This document shows, piece by piece, positions 42,611-50,288 of a stretch of 64,000 bases of DNA. Position numbers and translations under genes: made by a program. The stretch spans positions 109,870 to 173,869 of the forward strand of contig DATJMX010000040.1 of the NCBI GenBank assembly GCA_035508495.1, given 5' to 3'. The number at the start of each line of letters is the position of its first letter. Position 1 is the first letter of the stretch. The notes beneath the pieces are model-generated. The model did not search any database. It was not told the origin of the DNA and saw only the letters and a program-made list of their open reading frames with translations. This DNA comes from Candidatus Binataceae bacterium. GTDB taxonomy: Bacteria; Desulfobacterota; Binatia; Binatales; Binataceae.

Positions 42611-43693
42611 ATGACGAACGCATCTGAAATCGAGCTGGGCGCGCTGCGCCAGGCTTGGTCGCGGGCATCGGTGCCGCGGGCGATCGTCGTGATCGGCGCG
42701 GGCAGTATCGTGCGCGATGCGCATCTGCCGGTTTATGCGCGGCTCGGATTCGATGTCGCCGGTATCTTCGATCTCAATCACGATGCGGCCCGCGAGCGTG
42801 CCGCGACGTTCAAGATTCCGCGGGTTTTTGAATCGCTGGCGGAGGCCGCGTCAGCTCGCGATATGATCTTCGACGTCGCCGTTCCGCCGGCTGCGATCGC
42901 GTCTGTTCTCGAGCAGATTCCGGCTGGTGCGCCGGTGCTGATCCAGAAGCCGATGGGACGCGACCTCGACGATGCGCGCCGGATTCTTGCGCTCTGCCGC
43001 GAGCGCAAGCTGCGCGCCGCGATTAACTTCCAGCTTCGATTCGCGCCCAACATGCTCGCGCTCAAGGACTTGCTGGATCGTGGAGCGCTCGGCGAGCTGC
43101 TCGATATCGAGGTGCGCCTCAATCTCTTCACGCCGTGGAACTACTGGGCGTTTCTGAAGGGCGTACCGCGGCTCGAGGTCCTGATGCACTCGATTCACTA
43201 CCTCGATCTGATTCGGCATCTCGCCGGCGAGCCGCGCGGCGTGTATTGCAAGGGCGTGCGGCATCCTGAGATGCCCGACTACGCCGACACGCGCACGACG
43301 ATCATTCTGGACTACGGCGACACGGTGCGCGCGAGCCTCGCGACGAATCATGCGCATCGGTTTGGTGCGCGCCATGCAATGTGCGAGCTGAAGCTCGAAG
43401 GTACACGCGGTGTCGCGATCGCTAGGATGGGTGTGAACCTGAACTATCCGAAGGGCGAGCCCGACACGCTCGAGGTTGCGTTCACTGGCGGCGAATGGAT
43501 GAACGTCCCGCTTCGCGGATCGTGGTTTCTCGAAGCGTTCGAAGGGCCGATCTCTAACATGCAGCGCTTCGTGGCGGAAGAAGATCGCGCGCTCGTGTCG
43601 AGCGTCGAAGACGCGATTCGCACCATGGCACTGGTCGAGGCGTGTTATGAATCGAGCGCGCATGGCGCCACGCCGATTCCGCGCGTCGCCTGA
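42611..43693 (+). CDS. Gfo/Idh/MocA family oxidoreductase
   Basis: This NAD(P)-dependent sugar oxidoreductase has about 360 aa. It shows AIVVIGAGSIVRDAHLPVYA at the nucleotide-binding end, then LIQKPMGRDL (the EKP motif appears as QKP with the Lys kept) and FQLRFAPNMLALKDLL. A C-terminal beta-sheet domain follows. The start is uncertain: ATG 42611 gives the tidier N-terminus and ATG 42590 adds seven residues. Only about 42 bases separate it from the divergent dehydratase. In this cluster it might oxidise the free sugar at C1, giving the lactone, as galactose and xylose dehydrogenases of this family do. Confidence 0.7.
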   Translation: MTNASEIELGALRQAWSRASVPRAIVVIGAGSIVRDAHLPVYARLGFDVAGIFDLNHDAARERAATFKIPRVFESLAEAASARDMIFDVAVPPAAIASVLEQIPAGAPVLIQKPMGRDLDDARRILALCRERKLRAAINFQLRFAPNMLALKDLLDRGALGELLDIEVRLNLFTPWNYWAFLKGVPRLEVLMHSIHYLDLIRHLAGEPRGVYCKGVRHPEMPDYADTRTTIILDYGDTVRASLATNHAHRFGARHAMCELKLEGTRGVAIARMGVNLNYPKGEPDTLEVAFTGGEWMNVPLRGSWFLEAFEGPISNMQRFVAEEDRALVSSVEDAIRTMALVEACYESSAHGATPIPRVA

Positions 43694-43752
43694 ATCGCGC
43701 GGGGCTTGGCACAGCCGCGCCGCACCGGAAAGATCGCATTGGAGGATTCGCC

Positions 43753-44433
43753 ATGGCGTCGGACGTGGTCGTCTATCTCTTTGACGTTGACAACACGCTG
43801 CTCGACAACGATCGCGTCGCCGCCGATCTGATGAAGCATCTCGAGCTTTCCATCGGCGCCGAGCGCAAGCAGGAATACTGGAAGTACTTCGAGGGTCTGC
43901 GTTCCGAACTGGGATACGCCGATTACCTGGGCGCGCTGCAGCGCTATCGAATTCAGTATCCGCGTGATTTTCATATCGTCGCCGTTTCGTATTTTCTGGT
44001 GAACTATCATTTTGCCAACCGTCTCATGCCCGGCTCGCTCGACGTGCTCGAGAAGTTCCGGCGCACTGCCTTAGTGGCGATCCTCAGCGACGGCGACGTG
44101 GTTTTTCAACCGCACAAGGTCGAGCGCTCGGGTCTGCGCGAGGCGGTCGATGGCAACGTGTTGATCTATATTCACAAGGAGAAGGAATTCGACGACGTCG
44201 AGAATCGCTATCCGGCCGATCACTACATTCTCGTCGATGACAAGATTCGTATTCTCGACGCGGCGAAGAAGTTCTGGGGCAAACGCGTCACCACGGTGTT
44301 TCCGCGGCAGGGCCATTACGCGCTCGATCCCGACGAGGTCGGCAAATATCCGACGCCCGACGTCACTATCGACCGGATCGATCAGATGCTCGGGCTCGAG
44401 CAGAACGAACTGGTTGCCGCCGCGCGAGACTGA
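43753..44433 (+). CDS. HAD-superfamily hydrolase
   Basis: This 226-aa hydrolase shows the four HAD motifs in order: YLFDVDNTLLDND (nucleophile Asp and acid Asp), AILSDGD, a Lys in HKVERSG, and LVDDK. A cap of about 100 residues lies between motif I and II. Family members are mostly phosphatases or phosphoglycolate-type enzymes; the substrate is not evident. A GGAGG sits before ATG 43753. It lies 59 bases after the sugar oxidoreductase and 124 before the oxygenase operon, so it could belong to either unit. Confidence 0.7.
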   Translation: MASDVVVYLFDVDNTLLDNDRVAADLMKHLELSIGAERKQEYWKYFEGLRSELGYADYLGALQRYRIQYPRDFHIVAVSYFLVNYHFANRLMPGSLDVLEKFRRTALVAILSDGDVVFQPHKVERSGLREAVDGNVLIYIHKEKEFDDVENRYPADHYILVDDKIRILDAAKKFWGKRVTTVFPRQGHYALDPDEVGKYPTPDVTIDRIDQMLGLEQNELVAAARD

Positions 44434-44557
44434 AACATCTAGTCCGTTTGGGCTTTGACAGTCCGGACCTGCTGCGCTACGGGGGTTCTGGCGAATTGGA
44501 CTTTCCTCAATGAAAGTCGGCGCCAGCGCGAGCCGGTGCTCGCGGCGTGGAGGTCCG

Positions 44558-45874
44558 ATGAAGAACGGCGCGGCTGCGAATGGTCACGGCGCGATGTCGC
44601 CGGAGTTCCTGCGTGGATTGGTCGATGATCGCGGCGGCCGTTTCGATCCGCGTATCTATTGCGATCGCGACATTTACGAACTCGAGCTCGAACGCGTCTT
44701 CGCGCGCTCGTGGCTTTTCCTCTGTCACGAAAGTCAGCTCAAGAAGCCGGGCGATTTCTTTTCGACCTACATGGCCGAGGATCCCGTGCTCGTGGTGCGG
44801 CAGAAGGACGGCTCGATTCGCGCCTTCCTCAACCAATGCCGCCATCGCGGGATGCGCATCTGCCGCGCGGACTGCGGCAACGCGCGCGCGTTTACCTGCT
44901 CGTATCACGGCTGGGGCTACGACATCGGCGGCAATCTCGTTTCCGTGCCGCACGAGGAAGACGGCTATCGCAACGAAATCGACAAGAGCCAATGGGGTCC
45001 GCTCCAGGTCCCGCGCCTCGAGAGCTACAAGGGCCTCGTGTTCGGAACGTGGAATGAAGAAGCGCCGAGCTTCGTCGATTACCTCGGCGACATGCGCTGG
45101 TACTTCGACGGCTACATGGATCGCAGCGCGGGCGGCACTGAGGTAATCGGCGGGATGCATCGCTGGGTGCTGCAGTGCAACTGGAAATTCGCCGCCGAGC
45201 AGTTCTGCTCCGACATGTATCATGCGGACTATAGTCATCTGTCGGCGATCATCGCGCAGCTACCGGAAGGAACGGATCCGGCGCTCGGCCATTTGCCGAC
45301 CATCGGCAGTCAATTCAGCTCGATCAATGGACACGGCACGGGATTTTTTACCGAGAATTCCGACACGGTCGGCGATATCAACGGTCCTGTCGCTGGACGA
45401 TGGTACGGCGGTCCCGCTCGCGCCGAAGCGACTGAGCGGCTCGGCGAAGTTCGCGGCAAGAAAATCTATGGCGGGCACATGACGGTGTTCCCGACGTTCT
45501 CGTTCCTGCCGCAGATCCAGACAATGCGCGTGTGGCATCCGCGCGGTCCGAGCGAAATTGAAGTGTGGGCGTGGGCGCTCGTCGAGCGCGACGCTCCGCC
45601 CGAGGTCAAGGATGCCATCCGCACTGGCGTGCTTCGCACCTTCAGCGCGGGCGGAATCTTCGAGCAGGACGACGGCGAGAACTGGCTCGAAATCCAGAAG
45701 GTGCTGCGCGGTCACATCGCGCGCCGCCAGAAGCTCAACCTCGGCATGGGCCTCGGCCACGCGCGCACTGACGATCCGATGTTTCCCGGAAAGATCAACA
45801 ACGTCTATGGCGAAGAAGCGGCGCGCGGGTTCTATCGCAAGTGGGCCGAGCTGATCTCAACGGAGGTCGGTTGA
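44558..45874 (+). CDS. aromatic ring-hydroxylating dioxygenase, alpha subunit
   Basis: This catalytic subunit has about 438 aa. The N-terminal Rieske domain binds [2Fe-2S] through C-x-H (CRHRGM) and, 17 residues later, C-x2-H (CSYHGWGY). The mononuclear iron site is in [13 protein letters not shown], with His-x4-His. The enzyme inserts both atoms of oxygen into an aromatic ring to give a cis-dihydrodiol. ATG 44558 has GGAGG just ahead. A perfect TTGACA occurs at 44455-44460, though without a good -10. The beta subunit gene overlaps by one base. The alpha-beta arrangement and downstream genes match biphenyl/benzene/cumene-type systems, but the true substrate is unknown. Confidence 0.85.
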   Translation: MKNGAAANGHGAMSPEFLRGLVDDRGGRFDPRIYCDRDIYELELERVFARSWLFLCHESQLKKPGDFFSTYMAEDPVLVVRQKDGSIRAFLNQCRHRGMRICRADCGNARAFTCSYHGWGYDIGGNLVSVPHEEDGYRNEIDKSQWGPLQVPRLESYKGLVFGTWNEEAPSFVDYLGDMRWYFDGYMDRSAGGTEVIGGMHRWVLQCNWKFAAEQFCSDMYHADYSHLSAIIAQLPEGTDPALGHLPTIGSQFSSINGHGTGFFTENSDTVGDINGPVAGRWYGGPARAEATERLGEVRGKKIYGGHMTVFPTFSFLPQIQTMRVWHPRGPSEIEVWAWALVERDAPPEVKDAIRTGVLRTFSAGGIFEQDDGENWLEIQKVLRGHIARRQKLNLGMGLGHARTDDPMFPGKINNVYGEEAARGFYRKWAELISTEVG

Positions 45875-46431
45875 TGAGCGCCGCAGTGACGACCGAGGCA
45901 AAGCTGGCGCCCGCTGAGCGCGTCACGCCCGAGCTGCAACAGGAAATCGAGCAGTTTCTATATCTCGAGGCGCGCATCCTTGACGATCGTCGTTACGAAC
46001 AATGGTACGAGCTGCTGGCGGACGATCTGCACTACTACATGCCGACTCGCTACAACCGGCTGAAGCGCGAGGCCGACAAGGAATTTTCCGCGCCCGACGA
46101 GGCAGCGTATTTCGACGAAGACAAACGTGCGATCGCCGTGCGTATTCGGCGTCTCAACACCGGGATGGCGTGGGCGGAAGATCCGCCGTCGCGCACGCGG
46201 CACATGGTCAGCAATGTAGTAATCCGACCGCGGGGCAGCGGCGAATACGAGGTTGATTCTTACTATATGCTCTATCGTTCGCGGCTCGAGCGCGAGCTCG
46301 AGATGTTCGTGGGGATGCGGCAGGACGTGCTGCGCCGCGCGCATTCGGCGGCAGGATTCCAGGTCGCGAAGCGCACGATCATTCTCGATCAGGCCATCTT
46401 GATGGCGCGAAATCTCAGTTTCTTCTTTTAG
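45874..46431 (+). CDS. aromatic ring-hydroxylating dioxygenase, beta subunit
   Basis: This small subunit (about 185 aa) shows the family features EIEQFLYLEARILDDRRYEQW, YYMPTRYNR and TRHMVSNVVIR, then YYMLYRSRLERELEMFVGMR. It has a cone-like NTF2 fold and packs with alpha in an alpha3-beta3 hexamer, where it is mainly structural. The TGATG overlap with the alpha gene indicates coupling. An in-frame ATG at 45841 exists, but the family start corresponds to 45874. Confidence 0.85.
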   Translation: MSAAVTTEAKLAPAERVTPELQQEIEQFLYLEARILDDRRYEQWYELLADDLHYYMPTRYNRLKREADKEFSAPDEAAYFDEDKRAIAVRIRRLNTGMAWAEDPPSRTRHMVSNVVIRPRGSGEYEVDSYYMLYRSRLERELEMFVGMRQDVLRRAHSAAGFQVAKRTIILDQAILMARNLSFFF

Positions 46432-46441
46432 TGAGTAATCG

Positions 46442-46750
46442 ATGGCGTGGATGAAAGTGTGTCAGAAGAACCAGGTCGCCGACCAGTCGGGAATCAAGAT
46501 CAAGCGCGCCAACCCGATCGCGATCTTTCGCGTCGGCGATAAGTTCTTCGCGACCGACGATACTTGTACGCATGCAAAGTTTTCTCTTTCCGAGGGTTAC
46601 GTGGAAGAGGAGGAAGTCGTGTGCGCGCTTCACGAAGCGCGCTTCTGCCTGCGTACCGGGCGGGTCTTGTCGCCGCCCGCGACGGTTGCGCTTCGAACTT
46701 ATCCGGTAAAGGTTGAGGGCGACGACGTGCTCGTCGAACTGGATAACTGA
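46442..46750 (+). CDS. Rieske-type ferredoxin
   Basis: This 102-aa [2Fe-2S] protein delivers electrons to the oxygenase. Its ligands are Cys and His in CTHAKFSLSEG and the second pair in CALHEARFCLRTG. The N-terminal MAWMKVCQKNQVAD and the C-terminal KVEGDDVLVEL fit the biphenyl-type ferredoxin component. It starts 10 bases after the beta subunit. No ferredoxin reductase gene is in the window, so that partner must be elsewhere or be shared. Confidence 0.85.
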   Translation: MAWMKVCQKNQVADQSGIKIKRANPIAIFRVGDKFFATDDTCTHAKFSLSEGYVEEEEVVCALHEARFCLRTGRVLSPPATVALRTYPVKVEGDDVLVELDN

Positions 46751-46752
46751 CT

Positions 46753-47565
46753 ATGGGATGGCTCGAAAGCAAAATAGTAATTGTCACCGGCGGCGCTTCG
46801 GGGCTAGGCCGCGCGATTGTCGAGCGCTTCGTAAATGAGGGCGCGCGTGTCGCCGTCTTCGATAAATCGCGTGAGCGCGGCGAGGAAGTGGCGTCAAAAT
46901 TGGGCGAGCGCGCCATAGCAATCGTGGGCGACGTGACTTCGCTGCCGGATAATCAACGCGCCGTGGCCGAAACGATCGCGCGATTCGGTCTTCTTGATTG
47001 CTTCGTCGGCAACGCCGGGATCTGGGACTTCAATGCATCGATAGTCGATTTGCCTGACGATCGGATCGGCGCGGCTTTCGACGAGCTTTTCAGCGTCAAT
47101 GTGAAAGGCTACCTGCTCGGCGCGAAGGCTGCGTATCGGGAGCTGGCCAAGACGCGTGGCAATATTATCTTCACTGTCTCCAACGCCGGGTTCTATCCAT
47201 GCGGCGGCGGGCCGCTTTATACGGCCTCGAAGCATGCGGTCGTCGGGCTCATCAGGCAGCTTGCATACGAGCTGGCACCCAAGATTCGCGTCAACGGCGT
47301 CGCACCGGGCGCGATTCCCACCGATCTGCGTGGGCCGCGCTCGCTCGATATGACCGAAAGATCGATCGCGCAGATTCCGCTCAAGGAAGTCGTCGAACGC
47401 GGACTGCCGCTCGGCAAGCTGCCGTCGCCGAGTGACTATACGGGATCGTATGTATTGCTGGCGTCGAATGAAAATTCATCGACGGCCACCGGCGGGGTGA
47501 TTATCTGCGAAGGCGGAATAGGTATTCGCGGTTTTACGGACGCCGCTGGCGGCCGCGACCTCTAA
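46753..47565 (+). CDS. cis-dihydrodiol dehydrogenase (BphB-like SDR)
   Basis: This 270-aa short-chain dehydrogenase re-aromatises the cis-dihydrodiol to a catechol using NAD+. It shows TGGASGLGRAIVERF, LDCFVGNAGIWDF, and FTVSNAGFYPCGGG followed by YTASKHAVVGLIRQL (Ser, Tyr and Lys). The FYPCGGGPLYTASK passage is close to BphB. It starts two bases after the ferredoxin stop. Its place after the oxygenase supports the role, and the reaction order is the gene order. Confidence 0.8.
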   Translation: MGWLESKIVIVTGGASGLGRAIVERFVNEGARVAVFDKSRERGEEVASKLGERAIAIVGDVTSLPDNQRAVAETIARFGLLDCFVGNAGIWDFNASIVDLPDDRIGAAFDELFSVNVKGYLLGAKAAYRELAKTRGNIIFTVSNAGFYPCGGGPLYTASKHAVVGLIRQLAYELAPKIRVNGVAPGAIPTDLRGPRSLDMTERSIAQIPLKEVVERGLPLGKLPSPSDYTGSYVLLASNENSSTATGGVIICEGGIGIRGFTDAAGGRDL

Positions 47566-47602
47566 TCAGTCTGCAACGTCGTTCTCGAGGGAGGAACGAA
47601 CG

Positions 47603-48490
47603 ATGAACGCGATCAAGAGCCTCGGTTATGTCGGAATTGGCGTGAAGGATCTCAAAAGCTGGGAGACTTTCGCGACCGAGATCCTCGGTCTGCAGAAGAG
47701 CGCTGCCAGCGACGAGAATCGTTTGCTGCTCCGAATGGACGAATACTCATATCGCTTCGCGCTCCATCGCGACGATACTGACGATCTCGCCTACGCGGGA
47801 TGGGAAGTTGCCGATGCGGCCGGGCTGCGCGAGGTCGCCGAGCGGCTGCGTTCGATCGGCGTCGAATCGCAGACGGCGCCGGAAGACGAAGCTGCGGCAC
47901 GCCGCGTCACCGAGATGATCCGTTTTACCGATCCCAACGGCATCACCGGTGAAGCTTTCTATGGACCCTCGGTCGAGTTCGAGCATCCCTTCCAGTCGCC
48001 GCGGCCGATTGGCGGCTTCGTGACCGGCGAGCAGGGCGTCGGACATATCGTCATCGCCTCGCAAGACGTCGAGAAGAGCCGCCGATTTTATTGCGAAGGG
48101 CTGGGCTTCCGAATCAGCGATACGATCGAAATGAAGTTCGGCGACATGAAGTTCTCGATGGTCTTCATGCACTGCAATCCGCGTCATCACACGCTCGCAC
48201 TGATTCCATTGCCGATGCCGCGGAAGCTGCTGCATTTCATGTTGCAGCTGCGCTCGATCGACGATGTTGGTTCGACAATGTACCTGGTGCAGGATCGCAA
48301 GATCGAAATTGCCGCCTCGCTCGGACGTCATACGAATGACCACATGCTGTCATTCTATATGCGTACGCCGTCAGGCTTCGAAGTTGAGTACGGATGGGGC
48401 GGGCGCGAAATCAACGACGCGACTTGGCACGTCCAGAAGCATCACGCGCCCAGCATCTGGGGCCATCGCCGCGCCGGGATGCCCGGCTGA
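47603..48490 (+). CDS. extradiol ring-cleavage dioxygenase (BphC/HsaC type)
   Basis: This 295-aa vicinal-oxygen-chelate enzyme opens catechols next to the hydroxyl pair (meta cleavage). It consists of two similar domains. The C-terminal one holds iron through a His in GVGHIVIA, a His in LLHFMLQL and a Glu in FEVEYGWGG. The N-terminal YVGIGVKDLKSWETF is typical. It is close in layout to 2,3-dihydroxybiphenyl 1,2-dioxygenase. A GGGAGGAACGAACG segment precedes ATG 47603. Its neighbours give the rest of a meta pathway. Confidence 0.85.
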   Translation: MNAIKSLGYVGIGVKDLKSWETFATEILGLQKSAASDENRLLLRMDEYSYRFALHRDDTDDLAYAGWEVADAAGLREVAERLRSIGVESQTAPEDEAAARRVTEMIRFTDPNGITGEAFYGPSVEFEHPFQSPRPIGGFVTGEQGVGHIVIASQDVEKSRRFYCEGLGFRISDTIEMKFGDMKFSMVFMHCNPRHHTLALIPLPMPRKLLHFMLQLRSIDDVGSTMYLVQDRKIEIAASLGRHTNDHMLSFYMRTPSGFEVEYGWGGREINDATWHVQKHHAPSIWGHRRAGMPG

Positions 48491-48517
48491 ACGAAACTAT
48501 ACTCCAGAGGAATTACT

Positions 48518-49354
48518 ATGGTGCTCACTGAAGAAGGTACCAGCAAATTCGTTCAGGCCGGCCCGCTCAAGCTGCATTACCATGAAGCGGGGAAAGGCCC
48601 GGTTCTCATAATGATACATGGCGGCGGTCCGGGCGCCGGAGGATGGAGTAACTATCGCCGTAATATCGACTTCTTCGCCGAGCACTTTCGCGTCATTGCG
48701 CCGGATCTACCGGGTTTTGCGAAAAGCGACAAGCCGAAAATGGAAGGCGGGATGTTCGCTTTCTTTTCCAAGTCGATTCGCGACCTGATGGACGCGCTGG
48801 ATATTCCGCGCGCCAGCTTTATCGGCAATTCACTGGGCGGCGGGACGACGGTAAAGCTCGCGCTTGATTCTCCCGATCGCGCCGACAAGCTGGTCATGAT
48901 GGGCGCGGGCGGCAGCCTGCCGATATTCACTCCCGTGCCAAGCGAGGGCATCAAGCATCTGATTAGCTACTACATGCCGCCGGGGCCATCGATTGAGAAA
49001 CTCAAGGCCTTTCTCAACGTGATGGTCTATGATTCGTCGCAGTTGACTGACGAGTTGATTAAGGAACGATTCGCGGCAAGCACACAACCTGAAATTCTGG
49101 CCAATCCGATCTTCTCGCCGAGCCGGCCCGTCCTGCCCGAGCCCTTGTGGCAGAGTCTCAACAACCTGCGGCAGAAGACGCTGCTGATCTGGGGCCGCGA
49201 CGATCGAACGATCACGCTCGACAATGCGTTTATCATGCTGAACCAGATTCCCGATGTGCGTTTGCACGTGTTCGGGCGCTGCGGCCATTGGGCGCAGTGG
49301 GAGAAGGCGGCGGAGTTCAATCGCCTGGTGCTGGATTTTCTGACTAATGAGTAA
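48518..49354 (+). CDS. meta-cleavage product C-C hydrolase (BphD/MhpC-like)
   Basis: This 278-aa alpha/beta hydrolase splits the yellow ring-fission product into an acid and a 2-hydroxypentadienoate-type fragment. The nucleophile elbow GNSLGGGT holds the Ser. The oxyanion region is IHGGGPGAGGWSNYRRN, and the acid Asp and the His lie in WGRDDRT and GRCGHWAQWE. The GGGPGAGGWSN loop is typical of MhpC/BphD. It overlaps the next gene by eight bases, so they are translated together. The identity of the released acid depends on the unknown aromatic substrate. Confidence 0.8.
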   Translation: MVLTEEGTSKFVQAGPLKLHYHEAGKGPVLIMIHGGGPGAGGWSNYRRNIDFFAEHFRVIAPDLPGFAKSDKPKMEGGMFAFFSKSIRDLMDALDIPRASFIGNSLGGGTTVKLALDSPDRADKLVMMGAGGSLPIFTPVPSEGIKHLISYYMPPGPSIEKLKAFLNVMVYDSSQLTDELIKERFAASTQPEILANPIFSPSRPVLPEPLWQSLNNLRQKTLLIWGRDDRTITLDNAFIMLNQIPDVRLHVFGRCGHWAQWEKAAEFNRLVLDFLTNE

Positions 49355-50138
49355 TGCTGTGGAAGATTCCCGCCTCAAAGAGATCGCCGATCGGCTGGAG
49401 CGCGCCGAGTGCGAGCATATCGCCACGGATGCGCCGACGGCGGGGACAAAGCTGTCGCCCGCCGACGCCTATCGCATCCAGATGATCAACGTGGAGAAGG
49501 CGGTCGCGCACGGCCGCCGGATCGTCGGGCGCAAGGTGGGTCTGACGAGTATCGCGATGCAGAAGATGTTCGGCGTCAATGAGCCCGATTTCGGACATTT
49601 ATTCGAGGATATGATGCTTCGCGATGGCGCCGAATGTAGCGTCGCCAGGTTGATGCTGCCGCGGGTCGAGCCGGAAATCGCGTTCGTATTGTCGCGCGAG
49701 CTGCGCGGGCCGGGAATTACGCGCGAGGACGTCATTAGTGCGACTGAGTATGTAACGCCGGCGCTCGAAATTATCGACACCCGGCTGCACGATTGGAAAA
49801 TCACGCTTGCGGATACAATCGCGGACAACGCATCGTCGGCGCGTGTGGTATTGAGTAGTCAGAGGACATCGCCGCGGGCGCATGATCTCGCGGTGATCGC
49901 GATGACGCTCGCGAAGAACGGCGCGAAGGTCGAAGAAGGCGTGGGCGCCGCAGTGCTGGGCCATCCGGCGGAGCCAGTCGCCTGGCTTGCGAACAAACTA
50001 TCCGAGTTCGGCCAGACGCTGGATGCTGGCAGCGTGATCATCCCGGGCGCGCTCTGCCGCGCCGTCGAGGTAGCAGCGGGCGATTCGATAATCGCCCGCT
50101 TCGGTGCACTCGGCTCAGTAAGTATTACCTTCGTATAG
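49347..50138 (+). CDS. 2-hydroxypenta-2,4-dienoate hydratase (MhpD-like)
   Basis: This 263-aa hydratase of the fumarylacetoacetate-hydrolase superfamily adds water to 2-hydroxypentadienoate, giving 4-hydroxy-2-oxovalerate. It shows AYRIQMINVEKAV, VGRKVGLTSIAMQKMFGVNE, PDFGHLFEDM, RVEPEIAFVL and the metal-binding Glu residues of that last segment, and then ALEIIDTRLHDWKI. It ends the visible operon: the usual aldolase and acylating aldehyde dehydrogenase do not follow here. Confidence 0.85.
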   Translation: MSNAVEDSRLKEIADRLERAECEHIATDAPTAGTKLSPADAYRIQMINVEKAVAHGRRIVGRKVGLTSIAMQKMFGVNEPDFGHLFEDMMLRDGAECSVARLMLPRVEPEIAFVLSRELRGPGITREDVISATEYVTPALEIIDTRLHDWKITLADTIADNASSARVVLSSQRTSPRAHDLAVIAMTLAKNGAKVEEGVGAAVLGHPAEPVAWLANKLSEFGQTLDAGSVIIPGALCRAVEVAAGDSIIARFGALGSVSITFV

Positions 50139-50190
50139 AATAGTCGGTTCAAGTATCCTCCTTGATTTCTTCACTCTTTCCTTGTTTGTC

Positions 50191-50222
50191 GGTCCCCTCT
50201 CCTAAGATAAGGAGAGGGGACC
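50191..50222. repeat. 13-bp hairpin with six-base loop, CCTCTCC family
   Basis: A perfect inverted repeat of 13 bases (GGTCCCCTCTCCT and AGGAGAGGGGACC) encloses the loop AAGATA. It lies 53 bases after the hydratase gene and before the convergent MFS gene, where a terminator might be expected; it has no T-tract. Three shorter hairpins with the same CTCTCC/GGAGAG core and the same loop length lie near 59.7-59.9 kb. This is therefore probably a dispersed repeat that may also stop transcripts. Confidence 0.65.
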
Positions 50223-50288
50223 AGAGGGATAAGGAATGTGCAATCTGCAATTTGGAATTTGCAGAGTATCTTTGCGACTGACTATTCG

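Noticed and set aside
44455..44483. Perfect TTGACA followed 17 bases on by TACGGG before the oxygenase operon.
   Set aside because: The -10 matches only two positions, so it is not listed as a promoter. The palindrome GTCCGGAC beside it is too short to judge.
7094..50288. The 12-base word ACTGACTATTCG occurs at 7094, 8017 and 50277, the last two as part of a shared 14-mer.
   Set aside because: Many repeated 12- to 14-mers are expected by chance in 64 kb. One copy is inside a coding region and the flanks differ, so no repeat family is supported.
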